Of a stretch of 35,769 nt of DNA, positions 23,286 to 31,764 are shown one piece after another. Source of the stretch: Microcaldota archaeon (GTDB lineage: Archaea > Micrarchaeota > Micrarchaeia > Micrarchaeales > CABMGC01). Under the pieces are notes generated by a model, which was not told the DNA's origin, did no database searches, and was given only the letters and a program-made list of their open reading frames with translations. The first letter of the stretch is position 1, and each line of letters opens with the position of its first letter. The position numbers and the translations under genes are program-made. Location: contig JAGWHN010000009.1 in the NCBI GenBank assembly GCA_028866785.1, forward strand, positions 1 through 35,769, in the 5' to 3' direction.

Positions 23286-23987
23286 ATCATAATAGCTGGC
23301 GGTGACGAGGCTGGCCGTGGGGCCGTTTTGGGCCCACTAGTAATTGGAGTAGTCAGCATGAGCTCCGCAAAGGCTACAAAGCTCTCAAAAATCGGCGTCC
23401 GCGACTCAAAGCTTCTAACCCCTCGCAAGCGAGAGTTTCTATTTGATGAGATCCACTCAATGGCAAGTGAGGTTAAGAGCTACTCTATCTCACCTCTTGA
23501 GATAAACAACGCGATGAAGAGCAACATCTCGCTAAACGAGCTTGAGGCGATCTGCGTCTCAAGGCTGATTGACTCCCTAAATGATGTAACTGCTGTCTAT
23601 CTTGACTCGCCCGACGTTGTTCAGGAGCGTTTCGGTGCAAGGATAAGCCTCATCTCAAAGAAGCCGATGAAGGGACCTGGCATCAAGAAGCACGTAAAGA
23701 AGCAGGAGGACACAATAAAGATAATCTCGGAGCACAAGGCGGACCTCAAGTACCCTGTCGTCTCGGCAGCAAGCATAATAGCAAAGGTTACAAGGGACAG
23801 GGAGATAGAGAATATCTCTCAGACCCTGGGCTTTGACATAGGCTCCGGCTACGCCTCTGACGAGCAGACAATTGAAGTTATCAAGGATAATCTTGGCAAC
23901 CCAAGCTTCATGCCGTACGTGCGCGAGTACTGGAAGACGATGACGGACATCAGGCAGCTGAAGATGACCGAATTTTTGAAGAAGTAG
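23286..23987 (+). CDS. rnhB: Ribonuclease HII, probably with a non-AUG start
   Basis: Cleaves RNA in RNA-DNA hybrids and single ribonucleotides in DNA. The catalytic set is present: GGDEAGRGAVLGPLVIG, RDSKLLTPRKRE, YLDSPDV and VVSAASIIAKVTRDREI. About 233 residues, a normal archaeal size. The family N-terminus (IIAGxDEAGRG) begins at an ATC (23286) or ATA (23289/23292) codon, with a strong AAGGGTGA ribosome binding site at 23274-23281 and no ATG/GTG/TTG in frame nearby. The nearest in-frame TTGs (23253, 23256) lie inside the PRC-barrel gene without a ribosome binding site. Translational coupling to that gene is likely. Confidence 0.93.
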   Translation: MIIAGGDEAGRGAVLGPLVIGVVSMSSAKATKLSKIGVRDSKLLTPRKREFLFDEIHSMASEVKSYSISPLEINNAMKSNISLNELEAICVSRLIDSLNDVTAVYLDSPDVVQERFGARISLISKKPMKGPGIKKHVKKQEDTIKIISEHKADLKYPVVSAASIIAKVTRDREIENISQTLGFDIGSGYASDEQTIEVIKDNLGNPSFMPYVREYWKTMTDIRQLKMTEFLKK

Positions 23988-24093
23988 CGACGACAAACTT
24001 GATAGTTTTGGAATTTGTGGAACTGCCACGCTTCCGCTAATGTTTACTTGAGTATACACTTGCTCTTTTCATGTTAAATCTCCTTTCAAAACC

Positions 24094-24102
24094 CTTTAAA
24101 TA
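24094..24102 (+). promoter_or_regulatory. TATA box of the nrdR-nrdJ operon
   Basis: CTTTAAATA preceded by ACC, a BRE/TATA-like element. Predicted transcription start is near 24126, immediately at the first NrdR-box-like site. Confidence 0.5.
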
Positions 24103-24127
24103 ACTGATTGTTGAAGTAGTTGCGGCT

Positions 24128-24143
24128 GTACTATACCTTGTAT
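24128..24143 (+). promoter_or_regulatory. NrdR-box-like site 1
   Basis: GTACTATACCTTGTAT matches 11 of 16 positions of the bacterial NrdR box acaCwAtATaTwGtgt, including the central C at position 4 and G at position 13. It lies just after the predicted transcription start. Confidence 0.55.
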
Positions 24144-24159
24144 ATTCTACGAGAGTGGT

Positions 24160-24175
24160 ATACCATATGTTGTGG
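24160..24175 (+). promoter_or_regulatory. NrdR-box-like site 2
   Basis: ATACCATATGTTGTGG matches 12 of 16 positions of the NrdR box consensus. It starts 32 bp after site 1, about three helical turns, the spacing usual for paired NrdR boxes in bacteria. Confidence 0.55.
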
Positions 24176-24180
24176 TTTTG

Positions 24181-24651
24181 ATGCGTTGCCCTTACTGTCT
24201 CTCGACGGATATTCGTGTTCTTGACTCTAGGGACGTGGAGGAGGAGAACAGCGTAAGGCGAAGGAGGCTTTGCAACGCCTGCACCAAGCGGTTCACCACA
24301 TATGAGAAGGCGGAGCTAATTGACCTGGTGGTCATCAAGAAGGACGGGACCCACCAGCCATACGATTCCTCAAAGATACTAAACGGAATTACAAGGTCCT
24401 GCGAGAAGCGCCCTGTCAACCAGGATGCGATAATCGAGGTCGCAAACAAGATCGATAGAAAGATCAGGGCAAAGGGGGTCAAGGAGATCACCACCAAGAA
24501 GATCGGCGAGATGGTGATCAGGGAGCTGGTCAAGCTCGATCCCGTCGCATACGTTAGGTTTGCGAGCGTTTACAACCAGTTCAACTCCACAAAGGAGTTC
24601 ACAAGGATTATTTCGATGTTCAACAAGAAGCGAGAGCAACTTGAGAAATGA
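24181..24651 (+). CDS. nrdR: Transcriptional repressor NrdR
   Basis: A 156-residue ribonucleotide reductase regulator that senses ATP/dATP. The N-terminal zinc ribbon MRCPYCLSTD...RRRRLCNACTKRFTTYE (four Cys) binds DNA. The ATP-cone follows from about residue 46 (VIKKDGTHQPYDSSKILNGI), and the C-terminal VAYVRFASVYNQFNS is the family signature. The ATG at 24181 gives the canonical MRCPYC start; a GTG at 24172 is possible. NrdR is mainly bacterial, so its presence here suggests ancient transfer. The paired NrdR-box-like sites upstream indicate autoregulation. nrdJ follows after 24 nt. Confidence 0.94.
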   Translation: MRCPYCLSTDIRVLDSRDVEEENSVRRRRLCNACTKRFTTYEKAELIDLVVIKKDGTHQPYDSSKILNGITRSCEKRPVNQDAIIEVANKIDRKIRAKGVKEITTKKIGEMVIRELVKLDPVAYVRFASVYNQFNSTKEFTRIISMFNKKREQLEK

Positions 24652-24675
24652 TATGGTATTAAAATTGGGGATAAA

Positions 24676-27000
24676 ATGGAAGAGCAAAAAACCGAACAAG
24701 TTCAAATTCCAAGCGAAACGTTAGATTTCTTTGATAGAGACGAGCTCAGGGCCCGTGTCTTTTATGAAAAGTACACACTAAGGGATGCAAACGGCATAAA
24801 GATGGAGAAGACCCCTCCTGAGATGTGGAGAAGGGTTGCAAATGCAATGGCAAGCGCTGAGGAGACTGATGAGACAAGAAAGGAGTGGGAGGCAAAGTTC
24901 TACTGGCTGCTTGAGAACTTCAAGTTCGTTCCAGGAGGAAGGATCATGTTCGGTGCAGGGCAGGCAAAGAAGACCACCCTGCTTAACTGCTATGTAATTC
25001 CAGTAAAGGAGGACTCAATAGAGGCTATTTTTGATTGGTGCAAGGAGGCAGCAAGAACCTATAGCTTCGGAGGGGGAGTGGGAGGAGACATAAGCGCTCT
25101 AAGGCCAAGGGGAGCAAGGGTAAACAACTCAGCATTATACTCAACCGGATCGGTTTCATTCATGAACATAATGAGCGAAACGACCGGAACCATCGGACAG
25201 GCAGGAAGAAGGGGAGCACTCATGATCACAATCAGGGTGGATCATCCTGATGTGCTTGACTTCATTAGGGTAAAGAGAAACTTAAGGAATGTCAGGTTCG
25301 CAAACATCTCGCTTAGAATTACAGACGCATTCATGCACGCAGTTGAGAAGGACACAGACTTCACTCTCTGGTATGACACACCAAAGGCAGGAAGAATAGA
25401 GAAGACGGTCAGGGCAAGGGAGCTATGGAATGAGATAATTGACAGCGCAAGGAACTGGGCAGAGCCAGGACTTATCTTCTGGGACAATGTGGTACGCGGA
25501 TCTCCAAGCGAGTACAACGGAATGAACGTGATTACGACCAACCCATGCGCAGAGCAGCCGCTTCAGGCATACGGCGCATGCGACCTTGGACATGTTAACC
25601 TACCGATGTTCGTGACGAACAGCTTCAATGACAATGCTACAATTGACTGGGCAACGCTTGAGACCGCAATTAGGTACGGAGTGCGTTTCCTAGACAATGT
25701 CCTCACATACAACATGGACAAGCATCCGCTCAAGGAACAGGCACAGGCAAGCAGGGAATCAAGAAGAATTGGTCTTGGATTCACAGGACTTGCAGACATG
25801 CTAATCAGGCTTAAGATAAAGTACGACTCGCAGGAGGCACTCGAGTTTGTTGACAACCTTATGAACAGGATGAAGACAATCGCCTATGATGAGAGCACGA
25901 TGCTTGCAAAGGAGAAGGGCTCATTTGGTCTCTTCGATGCGGAGAAGCACCTAACAATGCCATTTGTTGAAGGACTCGCCCCAGAAATAAGGGCGAAGAT
26001 AAAGAGCAACGGGCTTAGGAACGTTGCAATCCTAACAATTGCTCCAGTCGGCAGCGGATCTGCGCTCCTTGGAACCTCAAGCGGCATTGAGCCAATCTTT
26101 GCGTTCAGCTATACAAGAAGGTCAGAATCTCTTTCACAAGAGTTCTTCAAGGTCTACCACCCTCTTGTCGCGCAGTACATGGCGCAATACAGGCTTGAGA
26201 ACGAGTCTGATTTGCCAGAGTTCTTCGTGCCAGCTCACAAGATCAAGGCAGACTTCAGGGTAACGATGCAGTCAGTTGTGCAAAAGCACATTGACTCTTC
26301 AATCTCATCAACAGTCAACCTTCCAGAGAACGTCACATCCGAGGAGGTCGCAAAGATCTACATGCAGGGATGGAAGTCAGGATGCAAGGGCATAACAGTT
26401 TACAGGGAAGGATCAAGAGAAGGAATCCTGATCACCGATGAGAAGCAAAAGGAGAATAACAAGGCAAAGGGCATTGTTGAAGAGACAAAAGAGTGGAGCA
26501 GACCAAAGGTCATGGTCGGAGACACAGTCACCTTCAGGCTTCCAAACGGCGCAATCTACGTAACAATCAACAGCGATGACAAGGGTCCAAGGGAGGTCTT
26601 TGCCAACATGGGAAGGAGCGGAAGCGATGATAAGAGCTACACCGAGGCAATTGGAAGGCTTGCGAGCATGTATCTCCAGTCAGGAGGAGATGTAAAGGAA
26701 GTGATCAAGAGCCTCAAGGGAATCCAAGGACGAAACGGCACATGGGACCACGGAGTCCAGCTGCTCAGCGTCCCAGATGCAATCGCAAAGGCGCTAGAAT
26801 TGGTAGTCAACAAGTCTCATCAGGCTGTAATCGATCAGAAGACAGTAAAGGTCCAGGAAGTGAAGAGCCTCCAGACCCAGACCACAACCGAGAACAAGCA
26901 GGTTGGCATGATGGACTGCCCTAAGTGCTCGGAGCATGCACTAGTCAGCGAAAATGGTTGCGACCACTGCCAGAGCTGCGGATACAGCAGGTGCGGATAG
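24676..27000 (+). CDS. nrdJ: Adenosylcobalamin-dependent (class II) ribonucleoside-diphosphate reductase
   Basis: Makes deoxyribonucleotides using a B12-generated thiyl radical, independent of oxygen. The 774-residue protein has PGGRIMFGAGQ, the NCY cysteine near residue 109, the GGGVGGDIS loop, and the NPCAEQPLQAYGACDLG active-site motif with the catalytic Cys near residue 294. IAPVGSGSALLGTSSGIEPIF is the substrate phosphate region. The C-terminal redox/zinc tail CPKC...CDHCQSCGYSRCG is intact. No N-terminal ATP-cone and no intein are seen. Regulation by NrdR through the upstream sites is likely. A good GGGGAT site precedes the ATG. Confidence 0.96.
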   Translation: MEEQKTEQVQIPSETLDFFDRDELRARVFYEKYTLRDANGIKMEKTPPEMWRRVANAMASAEETDETRKEWEAKFYWLLENFKFVPGGRIMFGAGQAKKTTLLNCYVIPVKEDSIEAIFDWCKEAARTYSFGGGVGGDISALRPRGARVNNSALYSTGSVSFMNIMSETTGTIGQAGRRGALMITIRVDHPDVLDFIRVKRNLRNVRFANISLRITDAFMHAVEKDTDFTLWYDTPKAGRIEKTVRARELWNEIIDSARNWAEPGLIFWDNVVRGSPSEYNGMNVITTNPCAEQPLQAYGACDLGHVNLPMFVTNSFNDNATIDWATLETAIRYGVRFLDNVLTYNMDKHPLKEQAQASRESRRIGLGFTGLADMLIRLKIKYDSQEALEFVDNLMNRMKTIAYDESTMLAKEKGSFGLFDAEKHLTMPFVEGLAPEIRAKIKSNGLRNVAILTIAPVGSGSALLGTSSGIEPIFAFSYTRRSESLSQEFFKVYHPLVAQYMAQYRLENESDLPEFFVPAHKIKADFRVTMQSVVQKHIDSSISSTVNLPENVTSEEVAKIYMQGWKSGCKGITVYREGSREGILITDEKQKENNKAKGIVEETKEWSRPKVMVGDTVTFRLPNGAIYVTINSDDKGPREVFANMGRSGSDDKSYTEAIGRLASMYLQSGGDVKEVIKSLKGIQGRNGTWDHGVQLLSVPDAIAKALELVVNKSHQAVIDQKTVKVQEVKSLQTQTTTENKQVGMMDCPKCSEHALVSENGCDHCQSCGYSRCG

Positions 27001-27264
27001 ATGCAAAAATATCCTGTTGTAGTAACCATTAGATCTGAAGGCCCAACCGCAAACGAGGTAGAAAGGGTCAAAAAAGCCCTACTGAAAGAAGGTTTCAAGG
27101 ACGTTAAGCAAACGCCTACTTTAAGGCATGATCTCGAAGGCACAATTTCTGGCAAGAAAGAGATGGATATACTAAAAACTGTCCAAAAATTCTCTGAGAA
27201 TCATAAAAAAGACGTTCTCTCTATAGAGATTCTTGTAGGAGAACTAAGGCTCTCACCACACTGA
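27001..27264 (+). CDS. Small unknown protein at the end of the nrd operon
   Basis: An 87-residue protein whose ATG immediately follows the nrdJ stop codon. VVVTIRSEGPTANEVERVKKALLKEGFKDV followed by further strand-helix elements suggests a small ferredoxin-like alpha/beta fold (beta-alpha-beta), without cysteines. I do not recognise a family. Its position in an NrdR-controlled operon suggests a role tied to reductase activity or its regulation, but nothing else supports this. It ends 2 bp from the convergent map gene. Confidence 0.65.
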   Translation: MQKYPVVVTIRSEGPTANEVERVKKALLKEGFKDVKQTPTLRHDLEGTISGKKEMDILKTVQKFSENHKKDVLSIEILVGELRLSPH

Positions 27265-27266
27265 AC

Positions 27267-28160
27267 TCATTTTGTTATGGTTCTGCATCCATCTTTTTCT
27301 ACAACGACGCTCTTTTCGAATTGGGTAACTATCCCCTTCTTCTTTTCAACAAGAGCTGGGAAAGACTCAAGCGCATCCTGCCTTGTAAGTTCATTTAGTG
27401 CTGCCCTAACCTTAAACTCCGATTTGAAGTTTTCAACCAGCCATCTAAGTGCAAATGGATATGTGCTGTAGTTTGTGTCAATGAAGTCTGCAATTGCCCT
27501 CATATCGTTTGATCTTGTAAAGACTCCTGGGAACTTTCTGAATATCTGGTTGTAATCCCCGTTGATTACATATCCCTCTCCATCAGTGAGGAAGACTTCT
27601 ACTGCAATCAGATCTCCTTCTTGCAGCTCTGTCTCATCTCCATTGTCAAAGTTTGGAATGAAATAATTGGCGTGGAGCTCTCCTTCGCCGATTCCATGTC
27701 CTCCAAGGTTCCTAATTGCCTTCACTCCGTGCTTCTTTGCAACCTTTTCTACCTCACTACCTATATCTCCGACTTTCCTCCCCGCTTTTACAGTCCCAAG
27801 AGCAGCATCAAGCGCTTCCTGCGTTGCCTGCATTAGTTTTGTGTGCTTTCCGGAAAGATCTACAGTCACTGCAGAATCTGTAAGTATATCGCCGCTCCTG
27901 AGCCCTATATCTACCTTAACCACATCATTTGGTCCAAACACTGCTTCATCATTGAAGGCAGGCGTGCAGTGCGCAGCATTCTCATTTATTGAGAGGTTTA
28001 TTGGAAATGCAAACTGAAGGTCCTTCTTCTTTGCAAACTCTTCAACCTTTCTTGCAACATCAATCATCTTTACTCCCGGCTTCACCATCTGCTGAGCCTG
28101 GCTAAGTATCGCAAATGTCTCCTTTCCTATTTCCTCCAATCTCTTGATATCTTCAACCAC
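27267..28160 (-). CDS. map: Methionine aminopeptidase, type II
   Basis: Removes the N-terminal methionine from nascent proteins. The pita-bread fold's metal ligands are visible: KVDIGLRSGDILTDSAVTV (two Asp), GGHGIG (His), AVEVFLTDGEG (Glu) and VVVEKDG (Glu near the C-terminus); the substrate-binding His is in SINENAAHCTP. Length of 297 residues and the insert between GHGIG and the C-terminal Glu (winged-helix-like, residues about 195-270) mark the archaeal/eukaryotic type II. It lies 8 bp downstream of a serine hydrolase gene and is probably co-transcribed with polB. Confidence 0.96.
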   Translation of the reverse strand: MVEDIKRLEEIGKETFAILSQAQQMVKPGVKMIDVARKVEEFAKKKDLQFAFPINLSINENAAHCTPAFNDEAVFGPNDVVKVDIGLRSGDILTDSAVTVDLSGKHTKLMQATQEALDAALGTVKAGRKVGDIGSEVEKVAKKHGVKAIRNLGGHGIGEGELHANYFIPNFDNGDETELQEGDLIAVEVFLTDGEGYVINGDYNQIFRKFPGVFTRSNDMRAIADFIDTNYSTYPFALRWLVENFKSEFKVRAALNELTRQDALESFPALVEKKKGIVTQFEKSVVVEKDGCRTITK

Positions 28161-28168
28161 AAACTCAC

Positions 28169-28732
28169 TTAGTACAAAATTTTTATGTCCTCATATAGCT
28201 CCCTGAATTCTTTATACCCTGCGGCCTCGTTTATGTGACCTGCATGAGGTATCATCTTGAAGATTCCGCCCGTCTTTTCCGCAACAAAGCTCTCCTGGGA
28301 CATCTTTACGTATGGATCATTATCAGATCCGTAAACGAAAAATTCCTCGCAATTCCTTGTTATCCTCTCCCAATCAAACTCCTTTTCAAGGAAGGTCTTG
28401 TTGAGCTCATCGAACTTGGGAATATTTAGCGGCCTTGTGAAGGGCGCAACTAGGAAAACCGCCTTTACTCTAACATTTATCCTCTCAAGCAACCTAAGGA
28501 CAAAGGCGCAGCCGACGCTGTGGCCTATTATTATCGAGTTGGAGTTGAGAGACTCTTTGTACTCCTCAAATTCGCCAAGCCATGTTTTGAGCGTCTGCCT
28601 TTGTTCGTGCGAAAACTGCGGCGCATAGACTGTAATTCCATTCCTCTCAAGGTTCGCCCTTATCCAAGGCATCCAGTTTTCATCTGGCGTACCGTTTGCC
28701 CCGTGAATCAGAAATGCGTTTTCAATTCTCAT
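28169..28732 (-). CDS. RBBP9/YdeN-like alpha/beta serine hydrolase
   Basis: A 187-residue minimal alpha/beta hydrolase. FLIHGANGTPDENWMPWI holds the oxyanion-region HG, IIGHSVGCAFVL the nucleophile Ser (GHSVG, near residue 77), GSDNDPYV the Asp (near residue 138) and HAGHINEAAGY the His (near residue 163). This is the RBBP9/YdeN pattern. Esterase or peptidase substrates are not known for the archaeal members. ATG 28732 is chosen; the frame is open further upstream inside polB. It is preceded by GAGAGGATGAG and starts 4 bp after the polB stop. Confidence 0.88.
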   Translation of the reverse strand: MRIENAFLIHGANGTPDENWMPWIRANLERNGITVYAPQFSHEQRQTLKTWLGEFEEYKESLNSNSIIIGHSVGCAFVLRLLERINVRVKAVFLVAPFTRPLNIPKFDELNKTFLEKEFDWERITRNCEEFFVYGSDNDPYVKMSQESFVAEKTGGIFKMIPHAGHINEAAGYKEFRELYEDIKILY

Positions 28733-28736
28733 CCTC

Positions 28737-31157
28737 TCACATCCCAAGCTTTTTCTGCGAGCCCTTCTGGCGCAGCTCATCAGCATTGTATCCTAGCTCC
28801 TTTAGTATTTTAAGCGTTGCAGGAATTATTTGGTGGTCAATGTAATAGTCTGGGTCATAGTCCTCTGCAAGCTCCCAAACCTCCGCCTTCTCAGAGATGC
28901 TGCTTCCATGCTTTGTGATCACGTATCCAATTGATGCGCCAACAAGGTCCTCCTTCTTTCTGACCCCCTTCTCGACCGCCTTCTTTGCGGCTGCAAGTTC
29001 TGGCGACTTCACATCATAGCTCCCAATTCCCTTCCTTAGCTGCGTGTTCATCACCAGCTCCTTTATCTCAACCTTGCCAGAGCGCAGTCTCTCCACCACA
29101 TCCTTGACGATATTGACTGCCTTCTCCTTGCTACCCTCCTTTAGTATCGCTTCGAGCACCGCAAGCTGCGTGTCTCTTGAGATTTTTGCCCAGTCCCTTC
29201 TCACCAGCTCAAATCCCTTAATCTTGATCCTTCCAGATTCCGACATGAGCGCATACTTCTTCTTCGCTCCTGCGGTTCCCTCTCCTCCTCTCTTGCCAAC
29301 GAAGACTCCCCTTGTGTAGAAGTCCTCAAGCTCAAGCTCCATGGTGTTTGGGAGCGAGGCATTCACGTTCTTGAGGAAAGTATTTACCTCATCCTTGGTC
29401 TTGCTGCCTATCACTATGAAAATCGAATCGGTGTCGCTGTATAGCACCTTGAAACCGGCTGACTCTGCCTGTTCGATTGTCTTTGTGATGAAGAGCCTTG
29501 CATAGGCGGTCACGCTTGATGCGCACTCCCTTGAGTACCACCTTGACCTTGCATAGCCGAGGTACCCGTAAAAAGCGTTTGCGATAATCTTAAGCGATGT
29601 TGACTTTGCGCCAAGCGACTTGTTGTCTGGATTCTTCTTGTAGAGCTTCTTCACCTCCGATCTCTCATCGATCAGGAGCTTTAGCAGCATCGGCATGATG
29701 CCAATCCTATCCTTCCTGAACTTCACCCCGTCCGGCGACTCAAAAAAGTCGGTGCAGTCCGTGCAGATTGTGGCATAGTCGATGTTGTGCGCAATGATTA
29801 TTGAAGGGTAGAGACCCTTGAAGTCAAAGACCACAATGTTGTCATAGATTCCCGCCTCTGGAGTCTTCACATAGGCGCCCTCGTAGGGGTTTGCCATCCT
29901 CTCCTGGATCATGTTGTCGCTTGGCTTGTTTGGTATTACCTCCCTGAACCTCTGCGCATATCTCATCAGCATGAACTCTACAAGCTGGCTGGTCGTTGAA
30001 ACGCATGCCTCTGCAAGAGTTGTTCCAGCAACCCTTGCAACCTCAACCTCAAGCGGCAGGAAGAATTCATAGAGCTCCCTGAGCGACTGCGAGTCTCCTA
30101 GCGAGTACTCTGCGAGCCTGTCTAGGTCCGCGCCTCCCCTGTCCCACTGCTGCCAGATCTCGCCCTTCTCGACCATTATCTTCTCCTTTCCCGTAATCGC
30201 CTTGTAGACCTCATAGAGTTTGAAGTTGTTTACCTTGATCACTTTCTCTGACGCGCCCACAACCGAGACGAACTTCGCAACATTGTAGGCATCAAAGTTT
30301 ATCCTTCCTGGTATCTTTACTGATTCCACAAGCCCGTGGTGCTCCTTCTTTAACTCCTCGCCCTCATACCTTCCAATGTCAAAGCCCACCTTGTTTCTCG
30401 ATGCCCTCTCCATCAGGTATGGCAGGTCAAAGTTTGATGAGTTGTAGCCCACTATTATGTCAGGGTCGAGCCTCTTGACGCTCTTGATGAACTCGCTGAT
30501 CATCTCCTTTTCAGTCTCAAAGTATTTTATGAATGGCCTGTCAATCTTCTTGGTTGTCAGCACATGCTCCTCTCCCTTGCAGGAGTAGCTGATCATGATC
30601 ACCGGGTCCTTGTCAAGCCTTGGAGTCCCAAGCGGATTGTAGGTTTCAATGTCAAAGCAGATTCCGGTGAGCTGCTCCTTCGAGTTGCCCTTTAGCTCCT
30701 CAATCGAGTCAACAACGTACTTCCCCTCTTCCTCATGGCATGCAACCTTGATTGGCGCAAGCGGAGAGACCTGCTTGTCAATCAGGTACCTCTTCCAGAA
30801 GAGTATGTCGTTCTCAAAGCAGGTCCCGAACTCTCCAAAAGCCTTGCTCATCTTAGGGACAAAGCCCGGCTTGTCCAGGAAGACCTTGAACACCTTTCTC
30901 TCCGTTCCTTTTACCAGCCTCTTCTCCTCCTCTATTGAGGTTGCCCTCATCTCCTCCTGATACTCTGACATCATCTTCAGGGCGAGAAGTGAAGCAGCCT
31001 CAAGCTTCTCGTTGCTTGGAAGCAGATAAAAGTAAGGCTTGAAATTCGGGTCCGTGAGGAAGTAGATCTTGCCTTCGGACTTGAGGGTTAGCCTAATCAT
31101 GCCCTTATTTGCGACATTCGAGTAGTCTGCATCGAGGATAATCCCCGTCAGCTCCAT
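28737..31157 (-). CDS. polB1: DNA polymerase family B (replicative/repair)
   Basis: An 806-residue archaeal PolB without intein. Exonuclease motifs ExoI FDIETYNP (near residue 169), ExoII GYNSSNFDLPYL (near 240) and ExoIII YSLGDSQ (near 352) are complete, so proofreading should be active. Polymerase motif A is FDFKGLYPSII (Asp near 445), motif B KSTSLKIIANAFYGYLGYA (near 520) and motif C YSDTDSIF (near 575). The C-terminal EDYDPDYYIDHQIIPAT is typical. ATG 31157 is preferred over 31166, which reads Met-Gly-Ala-Met. An AT-rich TATA-like stretch lies in the 54-64 bp upstream gap. Confidence 0.96.
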   Translation of the reverse strand: MELTGIILDADYSNVANKGMIRLTLKSEGKIYFLTDPNFKPYFYLLPSNEKLEAASLLALKMMSEYQEEMRATSIEEEKRLVKGTERKVFKVFLDKPGFVPKMSKAFGEFGTCFENDILFWKRYLIDKQVSPLAPIKVACHEEEGKYVVDSIEELKGNSKEQLTGICFDIETYNPLGTPRLDKDPVIMISYSCKGEEHVLTTKKIDRPFIKYFETEKEMISEFIKSVKRLDPDIIVGYNSSNFDLPYLMERASRNKVGFDIGRYEGEELKKEHHGLVESVKIPGRINFDAYNVAKFVSVVGASEKVIKVNNFKLYEVYKAITGKEKIMVEKGEIWQQWDRGGADLDRLAEYSLGDSQSLRELYEFFLPLEVEVARVAGTTLAEACVSTTSQLVEFMLMRYAQRFREVIPNKPSDNMIQERMANPYEGAYVKTPEAGIYDNIVVFDFKGLYPSIIIAHNIDYATICTDCTDFFESPDGVKFRKDRIGIMPMLLKLLIDERSEVKKLYKKNPDNKSLGAKSTSLKIIANAFYGYLGYARSRWYSRECASSVTAYARLFITKTIEQAESAGFKVLYSDTDSIFIVIGSKTKDEVNTFLKNVNASLPNTMELELEDFYTRGVFVGKRGGEGTAGAKKKYALMSESGRIKIKGFELVRRDWAKISRDTQLAVLEAILKEGSKEKAVNIVKDVVERLRSGKVEIKELVMNTQLRKGIGSYDVKSPELAAAKKAVEKGVRKKEDLVGASIGYVITKHGSSISEKAEVWELAEDYDPDYYIDHQIIPATLKILKELGYNADELRQKGSQKKLGM

Positions 31158-31168
31158 AGCCCCCATGA
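31157..31168 (-). promoter_or_regulatory. Leader element shared with the DP1 gene
   Basis: TCATGGGGGCTA, identical to the 12-mer directly upstream of the DP1 start (12563-12574). Its G-run lies 4 nt before the preferred start codon, where a ribosome binding site would be. Confidence 0.3.
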
Positions 31169-31220
31169 ACTCAGCTGGTTTACACTAAGGATTAGATTGA
31201 AAATAAATAAAAGAGCGGTT

Positions 31221-31637
31221 TTACGCGCTCTTTCCTGGCTGCTCCTGAAGCTTTGCCCTTGAAAGTGGCAGAGGCGCGAGCAATCCAATTGAGGATGCAA
31301 GCAGAGTTCCCCTTGCGCCGCACTCAAAGTTGAGCAAATTTATCACATTCTCCGCGAATGCGATTGGAAGGGTCTTCTTGTTCTTCCAGACGTTAAGTAT
31401 CTCATCTGCCTCCTTCTTTGTCTCCTTTGACATTACGGTGCCTGTGATCTTTAGCTGTCCGACCTCCTGTTTCTTTGAAACGTCTCCGTCGTAGTTTGCC
31501 TGGAATGTGAACTCAACGTGAACATTCTCTCCCTCAACCTTGACGTTGTCAAAGTTAATGTTGAACTTCATGTTCGAAATCATGTCTTCGTTGTCCCTTG
31601 TTGCTTCTACGTGGTTTATTCTAAGTCCTGATATCAT
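31221..31637 (-). CDS. Unknown archaeal protein, possibly SecB-like fold
   Basis: A 138-residue soluble protein with long strand-forming stretches (MKFNINFDNVKVEGENVHVEFTF and VGQLKITGTVMSK shown as elements), then a helix (EADEILNVWKNKKTLP) and a helix-rich end (AENVINLLNFECGARGTLLASSIGLL, then PLPLS). The strand-rich half followed by two long helices and a Pro-rich tail recalls SecB-type chaperone folds, but I cannot confirm this. GAAGTGATAGT precedes the ATG and a TATA box lies upstream. It precedes polB by about 60 bp on the same strand. Confidence 0.6.
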   Translation of the reverse strand: MISGLRINHVEATRDNEDMISNMKFNINFDNVKVEGENVHVEFTFQANYDGDVSKKQEVGQLKITGTVMSKETKKEADEILNVWKNKKTLPIAFAENVINLLNFECGARGTLLASSIGLLAPLPLSRAKLQEQPGKSA

Positions 31638-31676
31638 ACTATCACTTCAAAAGTAGATATTATATTGGCTAATTTG

Positions 31677-31686
31677 GTTTATATAC
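31677..31686 (-). promoter_or_regulatory. TATA box of the 31637 gene
   Basis: GTATATAAAC on the minus strand, about 45 bp upstream of the ATG, giving a leader of roughly 20 nt that contains GTGAT before the start. Confidence 0.5.
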
Positions 31687-31764
31687 CCTTCGCACTTCTT
31701 AAGATAGTTTTTAAGTTAGCAAGTAAATCTTCCATTTTTGTGGTAATTTGACCTTCAAGCGCTA

